DNA from: Rhytidiadelphus loreus
Lineage: Eukaryota > Streptophyta > Bryopsida > Hypnales > Hylocomiaceae
Length of the DNA: 64,000 nucleotides
Reading direction: 5' to 3'
Assembly: GCA_947034895.1 (NCBI GenBank)
Contig: OX344762.1
Span: 38,978,760 to 39,042,759, forward strand
The position numbers and the translations under genes were made by a program. Under the pieces are notes generated by a model. It saw only the letters and a list, made by a program, of their open reading frames with translations, was not told the DNA's origin and made no database searches. Shown here in pieces: positions 1-11,884 of the stretch (positions are counted from its first letter, which is position 1; the number at the start of each line of letters is the position of its first letter).

Positions 1-1368
1 GATTGTTTTAAGCAGACTCAACACATACAATGCTTGAGCGTACAATCAATCAATTACAAGTGATAAAAAATATAAGCTTCAAGTAAAATGATATTTATTC
101 CTCTCACAGAAAATTACACACATACAAACAATGCCCAATCACTGGATCTTACACACAATTAAAAAATATATATATGCTTGAAGCAAATTACACACAAAGA
201 TTGTTCACAAAAATTACACTTAAATGTTAGATACAAAGATCCATATCCATATACAAAACGCCCACTGAAAAGAGTCAGAAATGATCATGAAACTCCCTTA
301 TCACTACACTGAAGCGTCTACCCAAATCTTCACCGGTTTAACCGTTAGAACTTACATCTCCTTGCTTCTAAGCGTCCCATGATAATTCCTCATATTTTTA
401 GCATATAAACTCCTATTACCAAATATTTCTAAAACAAAATGAAAAATGAACCCCATTCACACACAAAAAAGAAAAAAAAAATTTATTTATAATTTTTCAC
501 ACTTACAATACTTCCAAAATTTATAGGAAATTCATACTTTGTCTAAAAAATACAATTTCAGTTGATGTCATCATTCCTCACATTTGTCTTTGTGTGGAAA
601 AAAATCTAAATTTTTTGGCAAATTGCAACACATCAGACCACTCGTTATGCCTGTCATAGGCAGGTTTACTTTATGCTAATTTGTTAATTTTGAAAGTTTG
701 GGGTGTTTTCACCTTACAAAGTTGATTATTAGGGTTAGGACGGCCAAGGTGAACTGACCCCTTCGCTTGGCCTTGCGGGCAAACCCTGGGGTTATTTATT
801 TTCCGCACATGAATTTTTTTGCAAATTTTTTATTCATTTTTGCGATGAATTGATTTCGGGCCGTTCTAGGGTATATTCTTGACCTCTCTTAACTAATTTG
901 GGGTCAATCCACCCCGATCGGTTGGGAGACTGGGGGTTGAGATTTGTTGTTCTAGAATGTGTTCAGAGTTGATCACTTGACGACCAGTTCATCCTTCCGA
1001 CACCTGGTCAAGAATAGCAAGGTAAGGCGGCAAGCCTATTTCCACACGCCAGGTGGCTTCAACTGAAGTCAAGGCGCCGTCCGGTGGTAGGTTTCCACGA
1101 ACTTGACGGCCGACCCCGCGATTCTACGAAATTGGCCCCCCTCTAGCCCCCGTTTCTTCCGCGAAACAATTCTGCCCCCCACCGTGTCTGCAACCAACAA
1201 GTGGTTGAATTGAGTCCGTGCCACTGCAATTGCGCTCCAGATCTTTCCCCCCAACAGCCCACCTGTCTGGTTTCTGTTTCCTCCCTTCAGGTACGTGCTG
1301 ATGACTCGCTGTATTTTACTTTGGTGTCGCTGCCTACTCCGCGTCCTAAAAATTCTCGAGTTGTCTCT
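1..1368. other. Intergenic sequence left of the annexin gene
   Basis: I see no supportable gene here. Bases 1-720 are A/T-rich. From about 960 the sequence becomes more mixed in composition, as expected for the promoter-proximal region of the annexin gene. The open frames over 1069-1440 lie on both strands of the same stretch, resemble no family I know, and are not called. Confidence 0.5.
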
Positions 1369-1378
1369 TTTATATACA
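1369..1378 (+). promoter_or_regulatory. Candidate TATA box of the annexin gene
   Basis: TTTATATACA lies in a C/T-rich context about 900 bases before the annexin start codon. Transcription would begin near 1400. The leader from there to 2283 contains a good 3' splice site (TGCAG ending at 2218), so a 5'-UTR intron is likely. This is inference from position and sequence; no transcript evidence was available. Confidence 0.4.
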
Positions 1379-2283
1379 AGCATCACAGTTGTTTACGCTT
1401 TCATATTCTTGAGATCCCGCCTTCACTAAGACGCCACTGAGATTTCGAAGCTTTGTCGAGTTAATTTAGTCTTTGTCTTTGCAGCAGAAGCTAGTACGTG
1501 GTAGCTTGGTTTGTGGGTTTTGATTCAAATCGAAGTGCGGGAGATATATCGCTGGAATTTGGAGTTAGGGGTATGTGAAGCGTCCTAGCTGTGTTCTTGT
1601 GGAATTTCCGTCTTGGGTTGGTTGCATCGTTTGGAGATTTGTATTTTTTTTACTCTGTTGCGTACGTGGATCGCTTGAGAATTTCAACCGCTGTCGATCT
1701 TTGAAGTTGGTTGCGAATTCATGAAATATGCTGAAGGAATGGAATTAGGCGTAATTTAGTACTTCTGTTCGGCAAGATTTTGAGGGGTTATTTAACTTAG
1801 TATCTCTTCAGGGTGGTAGCCTGTGAACATGTGATATGATTGTGTTTCAATGAACTTAGCAATTTAGATGTAGGTTTTCAATTGTTTGTAGCCCCGGAAT
1901 ATTGTAGGCTTTTCGTTTTCAGGTTAATTTGATTTCTTAGATTAGTGCGTTGCGCTTCTATGCAATTTGTTGCAGTTGGTTTAGAAAGTCATTCAAGCAG
2001 GATTTCTTGGGTTTTCAACTTTCACTTGTGTAAAGTGTATGAGCAGCAGCTTTCTGAGGATACAAGTTTCTGGCTGCATCTTGTTTGAAATTTCTTGATA
2101 GAAATTAAGCTTTGGCATGCCCAGCTGCAATCCGCCGTGTTTGCATTCATTTGAAGAAACTTCAAAGAGTCATGGACAACATCGAATTTTAATTTGTGAA
2201 TAATTTTGTACGCTGCAGGTTGATCGATCATAACCTAATTGGAAGTTAATTGGAAGAAGACTGTACATTGTTGAAAGGAAACC

Positions 2284-4347
2284 ATGTCAACCATTACAGT
2301 GTCGCCGTATCTCAACATGTCTGAGGACGTTCAAGGTCTTCACCGAGCGTTTAGAGGTATTCACTTGTCCTAGCTGCTCAAATATATGACACCAGGATAA
2401 TCCCCCACCCTTGGGCCTGGTTGTTTTTCCGTTGGGCACTTCAATTGATATTGTGGAGTCTAGTCCTTCATGAAAAATTAATGGAGGTACCAACTCTTTT
2501 TATGTAATTGGTGAAGAATGGTTTTCAAAGCTAATCTGCAGGTAGTTGTAATATATACCACACATTTGCGGGATTAATTTAAGTGGTATGGGGATGGCAT
2601 TTTGACAGGGTTCGGTTGTGATACGAAGAGAGTTATTCAAATCCTTGGTCACAGAACTCAGCCACAGCGTACGGCAATTGCTGATGCATACCAACGTCAA
2701 TATGGACAGAACATCCACAGACGTCTGAAATCTGAACTTCACGGCAAACTTGAGGTGCGGTGACTACATCGATGAACAATATATCTTTTCTTTTACATAT
2801 AGCACGTTAAAGTCATATTCGCGAAACTGGCATGCCTTAAAGCGCTGAATTTTGACATTCAAATGCATAAAGATAAAAAAACTGCATAGTTACATCTGAA
2901 GTTTAGGGCGGGCATCTGGAAATTTGCCAATTTTTTGAAATTTTTCCATTTTAATGAGTGTGTCGAACGTTTATCTTGGGTACCTCGCTTCTGAGTGCAG
3001 TTAAATTAGTATGGAATTTGCGTTCAATATACTCGACCTTTCTCTGAAATTATTCGTTTTACTTTCAGGATGCAGTGCTTTTATGGATGATGACTCCAGC
3101 ACAACGGGATGCAACTTTGGTGAATGATTCAACGAAGGGACTGGGTACAAGAGACAGAGCATTGATTGGAATCATCTGCTCCCGAACTCCGTCACAAATT
3201 TATGAAATTAAACAAGCTTATTATGCGATGTATCACCAAACGTTAGAGCGCCAAATTGAAGGAGATACGTCGGGAGATTATAGAAAGGTAAGGAGTTGTT
3301 GTGAATTTAGGGCGGTTTGAAATTACATTACTTTTTTTATACATACTCTTCTATGCACGACGTGTCTTTTTTTGATGTAGTGTTTGATTTAATTTGCAGC
3401 TTTTGCTAGCACTCGTAAGAGGAAATCGCTCGGAGATTACTGCTGTGGACCCGAACTACGCCCTAGCAGATGCACATGCCCTCTACCAAGCTGGCGTAGC
3501 GAAACTGGGCACAGATGAAAACACTTTCATTCACATTCTGACGACACGCAGCCCGGCTCAGTTGAACTTGACTATGCAGTACTACAGGCAGCAGTATGGC
3601 CATGATTTTGAAAGGGTTGGTTACTACACCATATTCCTCTAACTGACAATGGCTGCAGGGATTGTAGGCATTTGGCTTATTCAGTGTATCTTGTTTCTCA
3701 TGGTCAAGTTGTTGTGAATTGGCTTAAGAATGCAAGGAACCGAAGTGAGAAGAGAAGTAACTGTAGAAACATGTGCTGCTGTTATGACAGCTTTGTATAC
3801 ACCATGTGACATTCGTATTTGTGGCAGGCTATTAAGAAGGAGACTTCTGGGCGTTTTGAAGATGCACTTCTTGCTGTTGTTCAGTGCACTTGTTATCCTG
3901 CTAGATTCTTTGCCCAGGTGCGTTTCTACCATCACAATTTATCAGCAGTAGATCCAATAGGATTTTCAATTATATGTAACTGTTTTAAGAAATTTTAGAT
4001 AACGTCGTAAAGAGAATCTTTACCATGAGTTATGAGAGGTCTTCTGGGAGACAACGTTTTGAGGTTTTTAGTATGAAATCGTGTTGAGTACTATTATTTA
4101 TAACAGAATGATTTACATTCTCCAATTGTTCTTGATTCATTTGCAGGAATTATATTCGTCAATGAAAGGAATGGGCACAAATGATCAGGATTTGATACGA
4201 GTTATCACAACTCGTGCCGAGATTGACATGTACTACATAAAAATGGAGTTCCAATCCCTGTACAGGACAACTCTTGAGCAAATGATTACGAGTGATACTT
4301 CTGGAGATTATCGAAATTTCCTTCTCACGCTTGTCGGAGGAGCTTAA
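2284..4347 (+). CDS. Annexin, six coding exons, 314 aa
   Basis: Calcium-dependent phospholipid-binding annexin, expected in the cytosol and on membranes. Exons I read: 2284-2356, 2609-2754, 3069-3287, 3400-3615, 3828-3917, 4147-4347. All introns are GT-AG, and the joined frame runs from ATG to TAA without a break, giving 314 codons, the usual plant annexin length. Four annexin repeats are visible, beginning near residues 24, 92, 180 and 256. Repeats II (GLGT) and IV (GMGT) keep the full type II calcium motif, with an acidic residue 39 positions after the Thr. Repeat I reads GFGC, with Cys for Thr, and still has the acidic residue. The repeat I ILGHR histidine, often discussed for plant annexin redox activity, is present. 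Repeat III has KLGT. The donor of exon 4 (AGG|GTTGGT) is weak. Family assignment is secure; exon borders are by eye. Confidence 0.93.
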
Positions 4348-5493
4348 ATTTCTATCTTCCGAAGAAGGAACGAAATCATTCAGGTTTCAGGTTTCGATGA
4401 ACCGTTGCCTTGCCTTTTCAAAAACGAAATTGCTGAGGCTGCTACATCGACACCGAACCAGTTATCATCAGGATACTTATTTACAAACTGGCTGCCGAGA
4501 TGTCTTGGGAAGTACGTCGGCACCGAAAGTTATACTGGATTATCAAATGATACGCAGTCCTGAAACCCCCTGAAATTGGGATTGGTAATTCTGGTGAATC
4601 CAGATGCTATGTAGGGACTTAGAATTTGTATATAATGCCACTAGAAATAATATTTAAGCAGAAGATTTGAGTTATTTGACCTTGGAAAACAGGATCAGTG
4701 GATCTCAGGTGTAAAACTAGATGAAGCTTTTTAAGTTTTGAGAATTTGTGGTAAAAATTATTACTGCTCAATGTAGGTTTTGTTATTTGAAAGGTCGAAG
4801 TTCCCTTTCAGCAATTTTGGAGGTGAAGGTTAGGATTGGTGATTTGTACATTGGTTTCAATGAGAATAAAGATATAAATGGATCTGTACTTTTATTGAGC
4901 ACATTGAGAACTATTTTATTGGACTCTCTATTCCCAAAACATATACAGATGCTGTAGGTCAAAACCGTGTACTGTATGAATTGTTACAACGTATTATCTT
5001 ATCTGCATATTTCTGCAATCCAAAGCGAACACATTATTCGAGCACTCTTCCCAACTGGAAGTGTGCTGATGGCTTCAAAAAATCTCCTCTAAGGTAGACA
5101 ACCCTTTTCTGATCACTCACTTAACCCATAAACGCTGCAGAGGACGTTTTTCGGCTGATGAATGACAAAGAATCTCTCCGTGTAGGACAGAAATGCAACT
5201 ATTCATCCTCCAAAATTTGTGTGGAAAGGGACAGAAGTTTGTCTTCCAATGAGTACTTTTCCATTTTTTTAAGCCAACAATTGACACAGTGACAAAATAG
5301 ATGATTTCCATGGTGATTGGCCCGGCGTTCAAGGATTAAGTAGTTCAAGGATTAAGCAATTAAGCATATCTATTGTATGAGTATGGTGAGGGGAAAACTT
5401 TCTCCCTTTAGAGAAATAGATTTAAGAAGGATCTCATATTTTTTTACATTTTTTCGCTCAAAAACAAATATAAGTTGATTACAAAATCAACAA
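4348..5493. other. Annexin 3' region and intergenic sequence
   Basis: This stretch follows the annexin stop codon and should begin with its 3' UTR. I could not place a polyadenylation site with confidence. The short open frames here have no recognisable domain and are not called. Confidence 0.5.
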
Positions 5494-5669
5494 TGCTTCA
5501 ATGTAAATGATATTTGTGGTTTCTAATGTACATCTTGTGATTATTGTATGCTTTCAATGTACATTTCCCCAACATTTGCGTTGCTTCAATGTAAATGATA
5601 TTTGTGGCTTCTAATGTACATATTGTGATCATTGTATGCTTTCAATGTACACCTCCCTAACATTTGTGC
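5494..5669. repeat. 88-bp tandem duplication
   Basis: Two consecutive copies start TGCTTCAATGTAAATGATAT at 5494 and 5582, with a period of 88 bases and a few substitutions. Each copy itself holds two similar halves (CTTCAATGTA and CTTTCAATGTACA), so the pair may come from an older, shorter repeat. No coding potential. Confidence 0.85.
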
Positions 5670-5752
5670 TACTCATACTCTACGTGAGCTGTCACTTAAG
5701 CCATTGAGGACCGTGGTTGATTTGGAGGGTGGGTACGACAATTTGTGGTCTT

Positions 5753-5862
5753 AAGTAGAACATGAAAAAAAAAAACCAAATAGTGATGCATTCTAGAGAT
5801 TTGGTGTGAAGTAGAACATGGAAAAAAATACCAAATAGTGATGCATTCTAGAGATTCGACCT
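5753..5862. repeat. 56-bp tandem duplication
   Basis: AAGTAGAACATG followed by an A-run and CCAAATAGTGATGCATTC occurs at 5753 and again at 5809, giving a 56-base period. The copies differ mainly in the length of the A-run. The copy adjacent to the 88-bp duplication suggests a locally slippage-prone stretch. Confidence 0.85.
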
Positions 5863-7260
5863 AACTGATGGATTTTGCATGAATGTTTGGAGTTTTGCAA
5901 TAAATGCATGACAAATTCTGCATTGATTTTTGTATTGATTTTTGTATTTTCAGTCAATATTTCATTTGTTTTTATACCCTCAAAATCACATACTAGCACA
6001 AATTGTCATGATTCTTGTTTTAATGCATTTGGCTCACAATTCTTGTAGATTACATAATAGGACTGAATTTTTGAAACTTTTTTGAAACTTTTTTGTGATA
6101 TTTGAGTGTTTTAACTTTATTTTTGATAGTATGTTTGGTGTTTTTGAGTCCAAGGTTGGTGGTATGGGCTGATTTTGATGAGTTTTGGGGGTGTTCAATT
6201 GGTCTATGGATTCCAAGTCAGGTATGTAGTGGGAACAGGTTTAGCCAAGTTGATTGGTGGTCAACCTGTTTTTGGCCCAATTGGGTTATTTTTGCAAGAT
6301 GGCTTTTATTCAAGTTCGGTAAGTCATAGTTGGAATGTCAAGTAGGAATGCATGTGTATGAATTTCAAGGTGGTTTGTTGAAGGAGATGGTGGTGATTCC
6401 TAATTTGGGGCAGGTCACCAATTTAGGTGTCAAATAGGAGCGAATTTTTCAGTAAAGTTCAATTAGGAGTTATGGAAGTTGGTGGGGTTGAATTAGTTGA
6501 AGTGGTTGGTGCAGTTGGTGATTGTTGTCTCCTCCGATTTCCTATTAAGTTGTTTTTAATTTCATTCTTAGGCACTGTCTGATGAAGTGTCAATCGAGTC
6601 CTAGCCCAATGTGCAATGTATTTTAGTTTGTTTTTGTTGTGTGTATGTGTGTCCAAGTTTGGGATTTGTGTGCTAATTTGTTGTGTGACTTCATGTCAGT
6701 GTGTCAGTGGTGATGGAGATGAGTTGTTCTAATTGGGGAATGAGTAGGAAGCTGAAGTGTTACAAGTTGGAAGGAAGCTATTAATTGATGTTGTGGAGAA
6801 TGGAGAAATTAATTAGAGTGATCTAATTTGGAATGTTGAGTAATTTGCAGATCAGTCTTAAGTCAGAAGATGGAGGAATTAATTTTGAATCTAATGGGAG
6901 ATGTTGAGTGCAAGTGAGATGAGTTCAAGAGTAGTATTGTAGGTTTGAGATGATAGCAGAGATTTTGTTAAACTTGATATTTAGTATTGAAACTTTTAAC
7001 TGTGATTTAATCATCAATTCGGAATTAATGGAAATATCTTTCTTGTTGAATTGGTGTCATGTATTTTAATACTGAGTTTATAAATTATTGTATGTGTATG
7101 GAATCTAATTGGAAATTTGTTTGCATGTGTTGTGTTATAAAATGTGTTTCTCATTTGGATTGATGTAGTTTGAAAGAAATAGGATTGTTCGTTATTGAAT
7201 GAAATCAAATTTGTGTATGTAATTTTTATCTTCAAATCAATTTGAAGTGTTGGAGTGATG
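5863..7260. other. A/T-rich sequence, possibly part of a decayed LTR
   Basis: No gene is visible. The sequence is rich in G and T on the + strand and low in C. It may belong to the long 5' LTR of the decayed gypsy element whose primer-binding site is at 8498, but I could not define a left LTR boundary. Confidence 0.3.
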
Positions 7261-7262
7261 TA

Positions 7263-7829
7263 CTACCTCCGTCCCAAAATGATCTTCCTGTTAGACTAAA
7301 TCTTATGGATTAAGGATAAAAATAACTTTTTAAAAACTCAATTTGTATAGTATGTAGAGTTTGGTGTTCTCTTTGCATCCTAAAAAGTTTGAGTTTTGAA
7401 GCCCTTTTCAAAGTGTAGTTTTATAATATTGAACAATGAATATTTTGGGGCGTTTTTAAAGAACACCAGTGAGCACTTAATTGTTGAATGTGAGGTTGCC
7501 ATTTTGTGGGCATTTAGCATATGCCTAAGACCATGTATAGACCTTTGTTTCGGCTTCCAAAGCTTAATCTACTTCAATTGGGAAATACTCAAAGAGATGC
7601 AAAAAATAAAAACTATAAGTGTAGATTGAAGCTTTCAATCATTTTATTTGTCTTTTGCTTGATGTTTGCATGGATGGAGCAAAAACAACCACTTAGAGTT
7701 GTTTTGCTAGTCTCAAATAACAATCATAAGCCGAATTTGACTAATTTCAACATCACAAAGTGCAATAGGAAGATCATTTTGGGACAAAAAAAGAAGGCCA
7801 ACAGGAAGATCATTATGGGACGGAGGGAG
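7263..7829. mobile_element. Stowaway-like (Tc1/mariner-type) MITE, 567 bp
   Basis: The left end reads CTACCTCCGTCCCAAAAT. The right end read in reverse is CTCCCTCCGTCCCATAAT, and the match continues for about 30 bases (GATCTTCCTGTT on both). TA dinucleotides flank both ends (7261-7262 and 7830-7831), the target duplication of Stowaway/mariner elements. The CTCCCTCCGTCCC terminus is a classic Stowaway signature. The terminal motif is repeated just inside the right end (from about 7767). No transposase is present; the 117-codon frame crossing the right end is not credible. Confidence 0.85.
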
Positions 7830-8416
7830 TACTTGTGTAATTTTCAAGTTAGTCCTTTCATGAGAGTATACTGATTATCAATTGGGAATGAATGCTGTTA
7901 GAGAGTACCGATTGTGAAAGATCCAAATTATGAGTCATAAAGTTTAAATGCTATTTATTTGATTGATTTCAATTTGTGTACGCAAGTCTGTGAATGTTAA
8001 TTGCTACTTGGAAGAGCGTTGGTTGAGTGATCCTGAGTTGATAGAATTAGATGTAAGTTTTGTACTGTGAAATTATAAGTAGTCAAGTGATGAAGGAAGT
8101 AATCTCAAATTGGTAAGAAAAGATCTACTGGTGCCCAAGTAGGAGACAAAGATAAAGACAAGTCATGGAATTTGTAAAAGTTAAAGGTATACTTATAGCA
8201 GATTCCCATTTGGAGTGGTGATCGAAGAAAGTCAATCAATGAATAAAGATCAATAATTTGGAATGTCACTTCACTCTTATGGCCTTTAAGAGGGGAGTGA
8301 TGAAATTTAGTAATTAGAATTATTGCGTGAGAAATCACATAGTCTAGTTGAAAATAAATGAACTCTTTCTATTTCTTTTGGTTGCAATGGCCTATCAGGC
8401 AACTAGTGGAATCAAT

Positions 8417-8426
8417 CCTATTTAAA
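8417..8426 (+). promoter_or_regulatory. Candidate TATA box of a decayed gypsy LTR
   Basis: CTATTTAAAT sits about 75 bases before the LTR/primer-binding-site junction, where an LTR promoter is expected. It would give a very short R-U5 of about 50 bases. Inference from position relative to the primer-binding site. Confidence 0.35.
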
Positions 8427-8497
8427 TAAGCCTCCCTGGAACGAATTTATATTCTAGTTTAGGTTTATTAATTTAGTTCTTAAGCCTATCTACATTT

Positions 8498-8512
8498 TGG
8501 CGCCACTTCCGG
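8498..8512 (+). promoter_or_regulatory. Primer-binding site of a decayed Ty3/gypsy element
   Basis: TGGCGCCACTTCCGG resembles the TGGCGCC...GCCGGGGA primer-binding sites (tRNA-Asp type) of many plant Ty3/gypsy elements, with a few changes. It follows a plausible LTR end (CTACA, 8490-8494) by three T residues. It marks the 5' start of the retroelement body whose gag remnant follows on the same strand. Confidence 0.7.
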
Positions 8513-8969
8513 AGAGGCGTTCAAATAGGTTTGTTTTCTTCCTTGTTGTTTTATGCTTGAAGGTATAGATACATTGCACTGTAATAAGCAGTACATCTAT
8601 AAATTTAGATGCTAGTAAACAAGATAGGGATGAAAGAACAAGGAAAAGAGTTGCGAATTGTAAACGCAAATTTGATTCTAAATTAGGCTCCGAGCCTAAT
8701 TCACCTAGTTGGAGAGATCCATTCCATTTAGGACATTATTTCCACTCTAGGCCTAAAAGTAGTCAAAGTGTAGAGAGTGTTCTACATAGAGATCAATATC
8801 AAATAGGAGAAATCAATCTAGCAAATAGAATCAAAAAATAGAAAAGAAGTTACAATAAGAGAGGGATTTAGTCTCCCTCACCTCTTTAATTTGTGAACCT
8901 ATTTGTTTATCAAACACTCCTTCACTTGACAACTCACCACAAGGGTAGGTTGAGAAAGAACAAACTGAA

Positions 8970-9700
8970 TTGGAGATAGTTGTGGAGAGTCAGCCTAAAG
9001 TTGATGCCTCTTTAATAATAGAATCTCCATTAGGATCCTTCCATGGTAGATCTAGCTCAGTTGATTTGTTACATGAACATCCAATTCGGTACAAGAATGT
9101 AGCTGGGAGTTTTGAAAGAAAGAGAATAGAAATTTCACTTGCATTTTGGCATAGTTCTCAAGTAAAGGTAGTTGCACGCAATTTTGACCAAGCAAAGTTT
9201 ACTAGTTTGAGCCAATCATCTAATTTAAGCGAATATTTGAATTTGAGTCAGGAGAGCCAAATATTAGAAGCAGTAGTTACAATGGCAGCTCTTGTTCAAA
9301 TCTCAATGCTAATGTGACCTGGTAATGAGACTGACCAACCTTATTCACTTATACCATTTCCAAATTTTTATGGCCGTATGGGCGATGACCCAGATAGTTA
9401 CATTTATCAGTTTCTGACATGTTGCAATGCTAATAATGTGAGAATTGAGATGCATTTTCTTGGTATTTTCCTTGATACATTACATGACCAAGCCAAGAAA
9501 TGGTTCCAAAGACAATCGGTGGGTCATTTTAATACTTGAGATAGTTTAAAAGATGCATTTCTAGCTCATTTTTGCCCAATAGCTTATCAGGAAAAATTAT
9601 TTGAAAAGATAGTTGAATTACATATGATGAGTGGGGAGACGATAGATAGTTATTATAGATAGTTATTTGTTATTATTAGAATAAATAGTACTTCAATTAC
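8970..9700 (+). pseudogene. Decayed gag of a Ty3/gypsy retrotransposon
   Basis: The reading frame is interrupted by stops near 9317, 9540 and 9660. After the first stop it continues in the same frame with a recognisable retrotransposon gag domain: FPNFYGRMGDDPDSYI, then an AKKWF motif typical of plant gypsy gag, then LKDAFLAHFCP. No protease or polymerase follows; the sequence changes into an unrelated repeat near 9744. It is a truncated, inactive relic of a lineage different from the array at 29.7-56.6 kb. Confidence 0.75.
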
Positions 9701-10854
9701 CAAGTCATAATTATCCTGACCCCCTTATCCTTGTTACCTTTTTAAAAAACTCATCTAAAACTAGAGCCAATTGGAATTAGTAAAAGGTAAAAAATCTAAC
9801 TTTTGGAGGTTACCTTTTCTAACAAGGGAAACTAACTATGGTTGTCCAGAAGGCTCTAGGGAGTAAGAAAAGACTCCTTCTTGACTTCATTCTAAATTTA
9901 TGTGCTCCTAGGATGCCGGTCAACTTCATATAAATTTTAATTGCCGCATTGATATTTTGGAGGAATGTTGGTGATCTGGACACTTTCCATTATCAAAACA
10001 CCTTGAAACTTGTCGCACATTATTAATATAAAAGAGGCTAACCTTATTTTTAGTGAAATTTTACTACAACCTGGAAATTTCCCATGAATTTTCCCTTGTG
10101 GGTTCAAGTGGTTGACCATCCGGAAAGGGCATCTCTGCAAGTTAGAAAAATTTGAAACTTCTTGGAGAACCTCTCATGGAGTTTTCCAAGAGGTATGCAA
10201 GCTCATGTGTCTATCTTTCACATGTTGACAAGAAGGACAAAATCAACCTCCCTCGATTTATCGGCAATTAGAAAATCTTCCACATGCAAAGGAATCTTGG
10301 TGTATGGATTTTGCTTTTGACTTTCTAGCATACCTCCAACCCTAAATCACTATCCGATATCCATAGATTTCTCTATTGGTTTATATCAAAAAAATGACTC
10401 CTGCATGCTAACAATTAGGGAGATTACAATTTCGTCGATGGAATGGGGAAGTTGAAATTTATCTTTGGAAATCTATTTAGGGACCTTTTTGTACTCTCCT
10501 GTGAACAATTTTGCCAAGCAATATCACATGCACAATGGTTTTAGGCTATTTTGGATAAATACCTTCAAACATGTTGATTTTTATTAATTTCGAAGTTCTA
10601 ACCTATTTACAAGTGGATTTTATGGGTGTTTTAGGGATAAAAGTCTATTTAGTACCAAATGCTATATTAACATGTAATACACCTATTTGGATTTTGCACT
10701 CTTTTTTGGGCTTTTTGTATGATATTATGACTTAAATTGCACAATTTAGAAAAAAGAAAAATATAAGTCTCAAGTGACAAATTGGGATCTCACACCACCC
10801 ACCCACTACGGTTGTTGTTATGTGAGCCTAAGATCTTGAGCCCATGAGCCTAGG

Positions 10855-11605
10855 GGGTGATTGCAAGAAACACTTATCCTATTTCTTGTCCTCTTGCCCT
10901 TAAAAATTGGCTTTTTGCTCATAACTTTTGCATTGTTTGTCCATTTGGCATGAAATTTGGAATGAAGGTAGATGCTAAAGTTACAGACCTTGAATAATTT
11001 TTTTAATTTAAAAAAAATTAGTTTACTATTTTTAATCTGCCCCCGATTGGATGTCTACCTTGGCCATTTTGGAGGTTTTTAGTCCTATTTTTGACCCAAA
11101 AATGAGAATTTGAAGCCACAAATTAGACATGTTGGAGGTCTACTAACAATAAAAGGGATGAAGTTGAGTTTTTATGAAAATAGCATCATGTCGATTGCAC
11201 ACATGGGGTCAAAGTAACCTTCTTTGGCGCAAAAGCTATGAAGAGGGAAAAATTTTCCTTCATGGATTTTTTGGTGCAATGCAAGCGCAATCTTCACTAA
11301 CAAAATGGCTTTTTTTTATGGAATTTTTTTGAATTTTTTTTGAATTACTAAAAATGAAAATCTCTAGAGACCCCTTTTTTGCTCCCCAGTGGCTTCTGCA
11401 GTACTTTGTAGTAGTCCGTAGTCCTGCATAGTACAACATAGTACTAAATCAACGGTGTAGATCTGCAGTCGCCTTCAATCAACGGTGCAGATTTGTCAGG
11501 GCGCTTCTAAAACGTAGTATTAGTAGTATTGCATAGTACTGCCAGTCCTATGGCTAAAAAACGCAGTTTTGAACGAAAATCGTGAAGTGTTTCTTGCAAC
11601 TATCC
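10855..11605. mobile_element. Non-autonomous DNA transposon, copy 1, 751 bp, 4-bp TSD
   Basis: The ends are inverted: GGGTGATTGCAAGAAACAC on the left and GGATAGTTGCAAGAAACAC reading in from the right. Identical 4-base TAGG flanks both ends (10851-10854 and 11606-11609). Homology with the second copy at 14010-14768 (opposite orientation) confirms the borders. It encodes no transposase. Four-base target duplications fit Sola1- or Ginger-like superfamilies among known DNA transposons; the superfamily is not established here. Confidence 0.8.
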
Positions 11606-11619
11606 TAGGCTCCTATGTT

Positions 11620-11845
11620 ATAGGCACCTATCATAGTTATAGGATGTTTATATTATAGATACCTATATTATAAACACCTTCCATGGTTATAGAATGTTTA
11701 TATTATAGGTGCCTAATTATATTATAGATCTCTATGTTATAAGCACCTTCCATAAAGGTGTCTATATTGTAAGTACTTATGTTATAAGCACATTTTATAG
11801 TTATAGGATATTTATATTATAGGTTATAGAGTACCTATGTGCCTA
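11620..11845. repeat. Degenerate tandem repeat of TATAGG(T/C)ACCTAT-type units
   Basis: Variants of TTATATTATAGGTGCCTA, TATTATAGATACCTATATTA and CATAGTTATAGGATGTTTAT follow each other for over 200 bases. This block is absent from copy B of the host repeat, so it expanded locally after the copies separated or was lost in B. Confidence 0.65.
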
Positions 11846-11884
11846 GGCTCACATTTCTAGATTCACATACTAGCATTATTGACC

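Larger units (their letters stand above)
9744..11884. repeat. Dispersed repeat, copy A (interrupted)
   Basis: This block is homologous, in the same orientation, to 23956-26104. Shared landmarks are CTCTAGGGAGTA, GGATGCCGGTCAACT, TGGATTTTGCTTTTGACTTT and CTCACATTTCTAGA, in the same order and spacing. Copy A is interrupted by a 751-bp DNA transposon (10855-11605) and carries an extra tandem-repeat block after it. No coding potential. It may be an LTR or part of a larger element; that is unresolved. Confidence 0.8.

Noticed and set aside
7521..7874. 117-codon frame as a remnant transposase
   Set aside because: It runs across the right end of the Stowaway-like element into flanking DNA and has no transposase motif.
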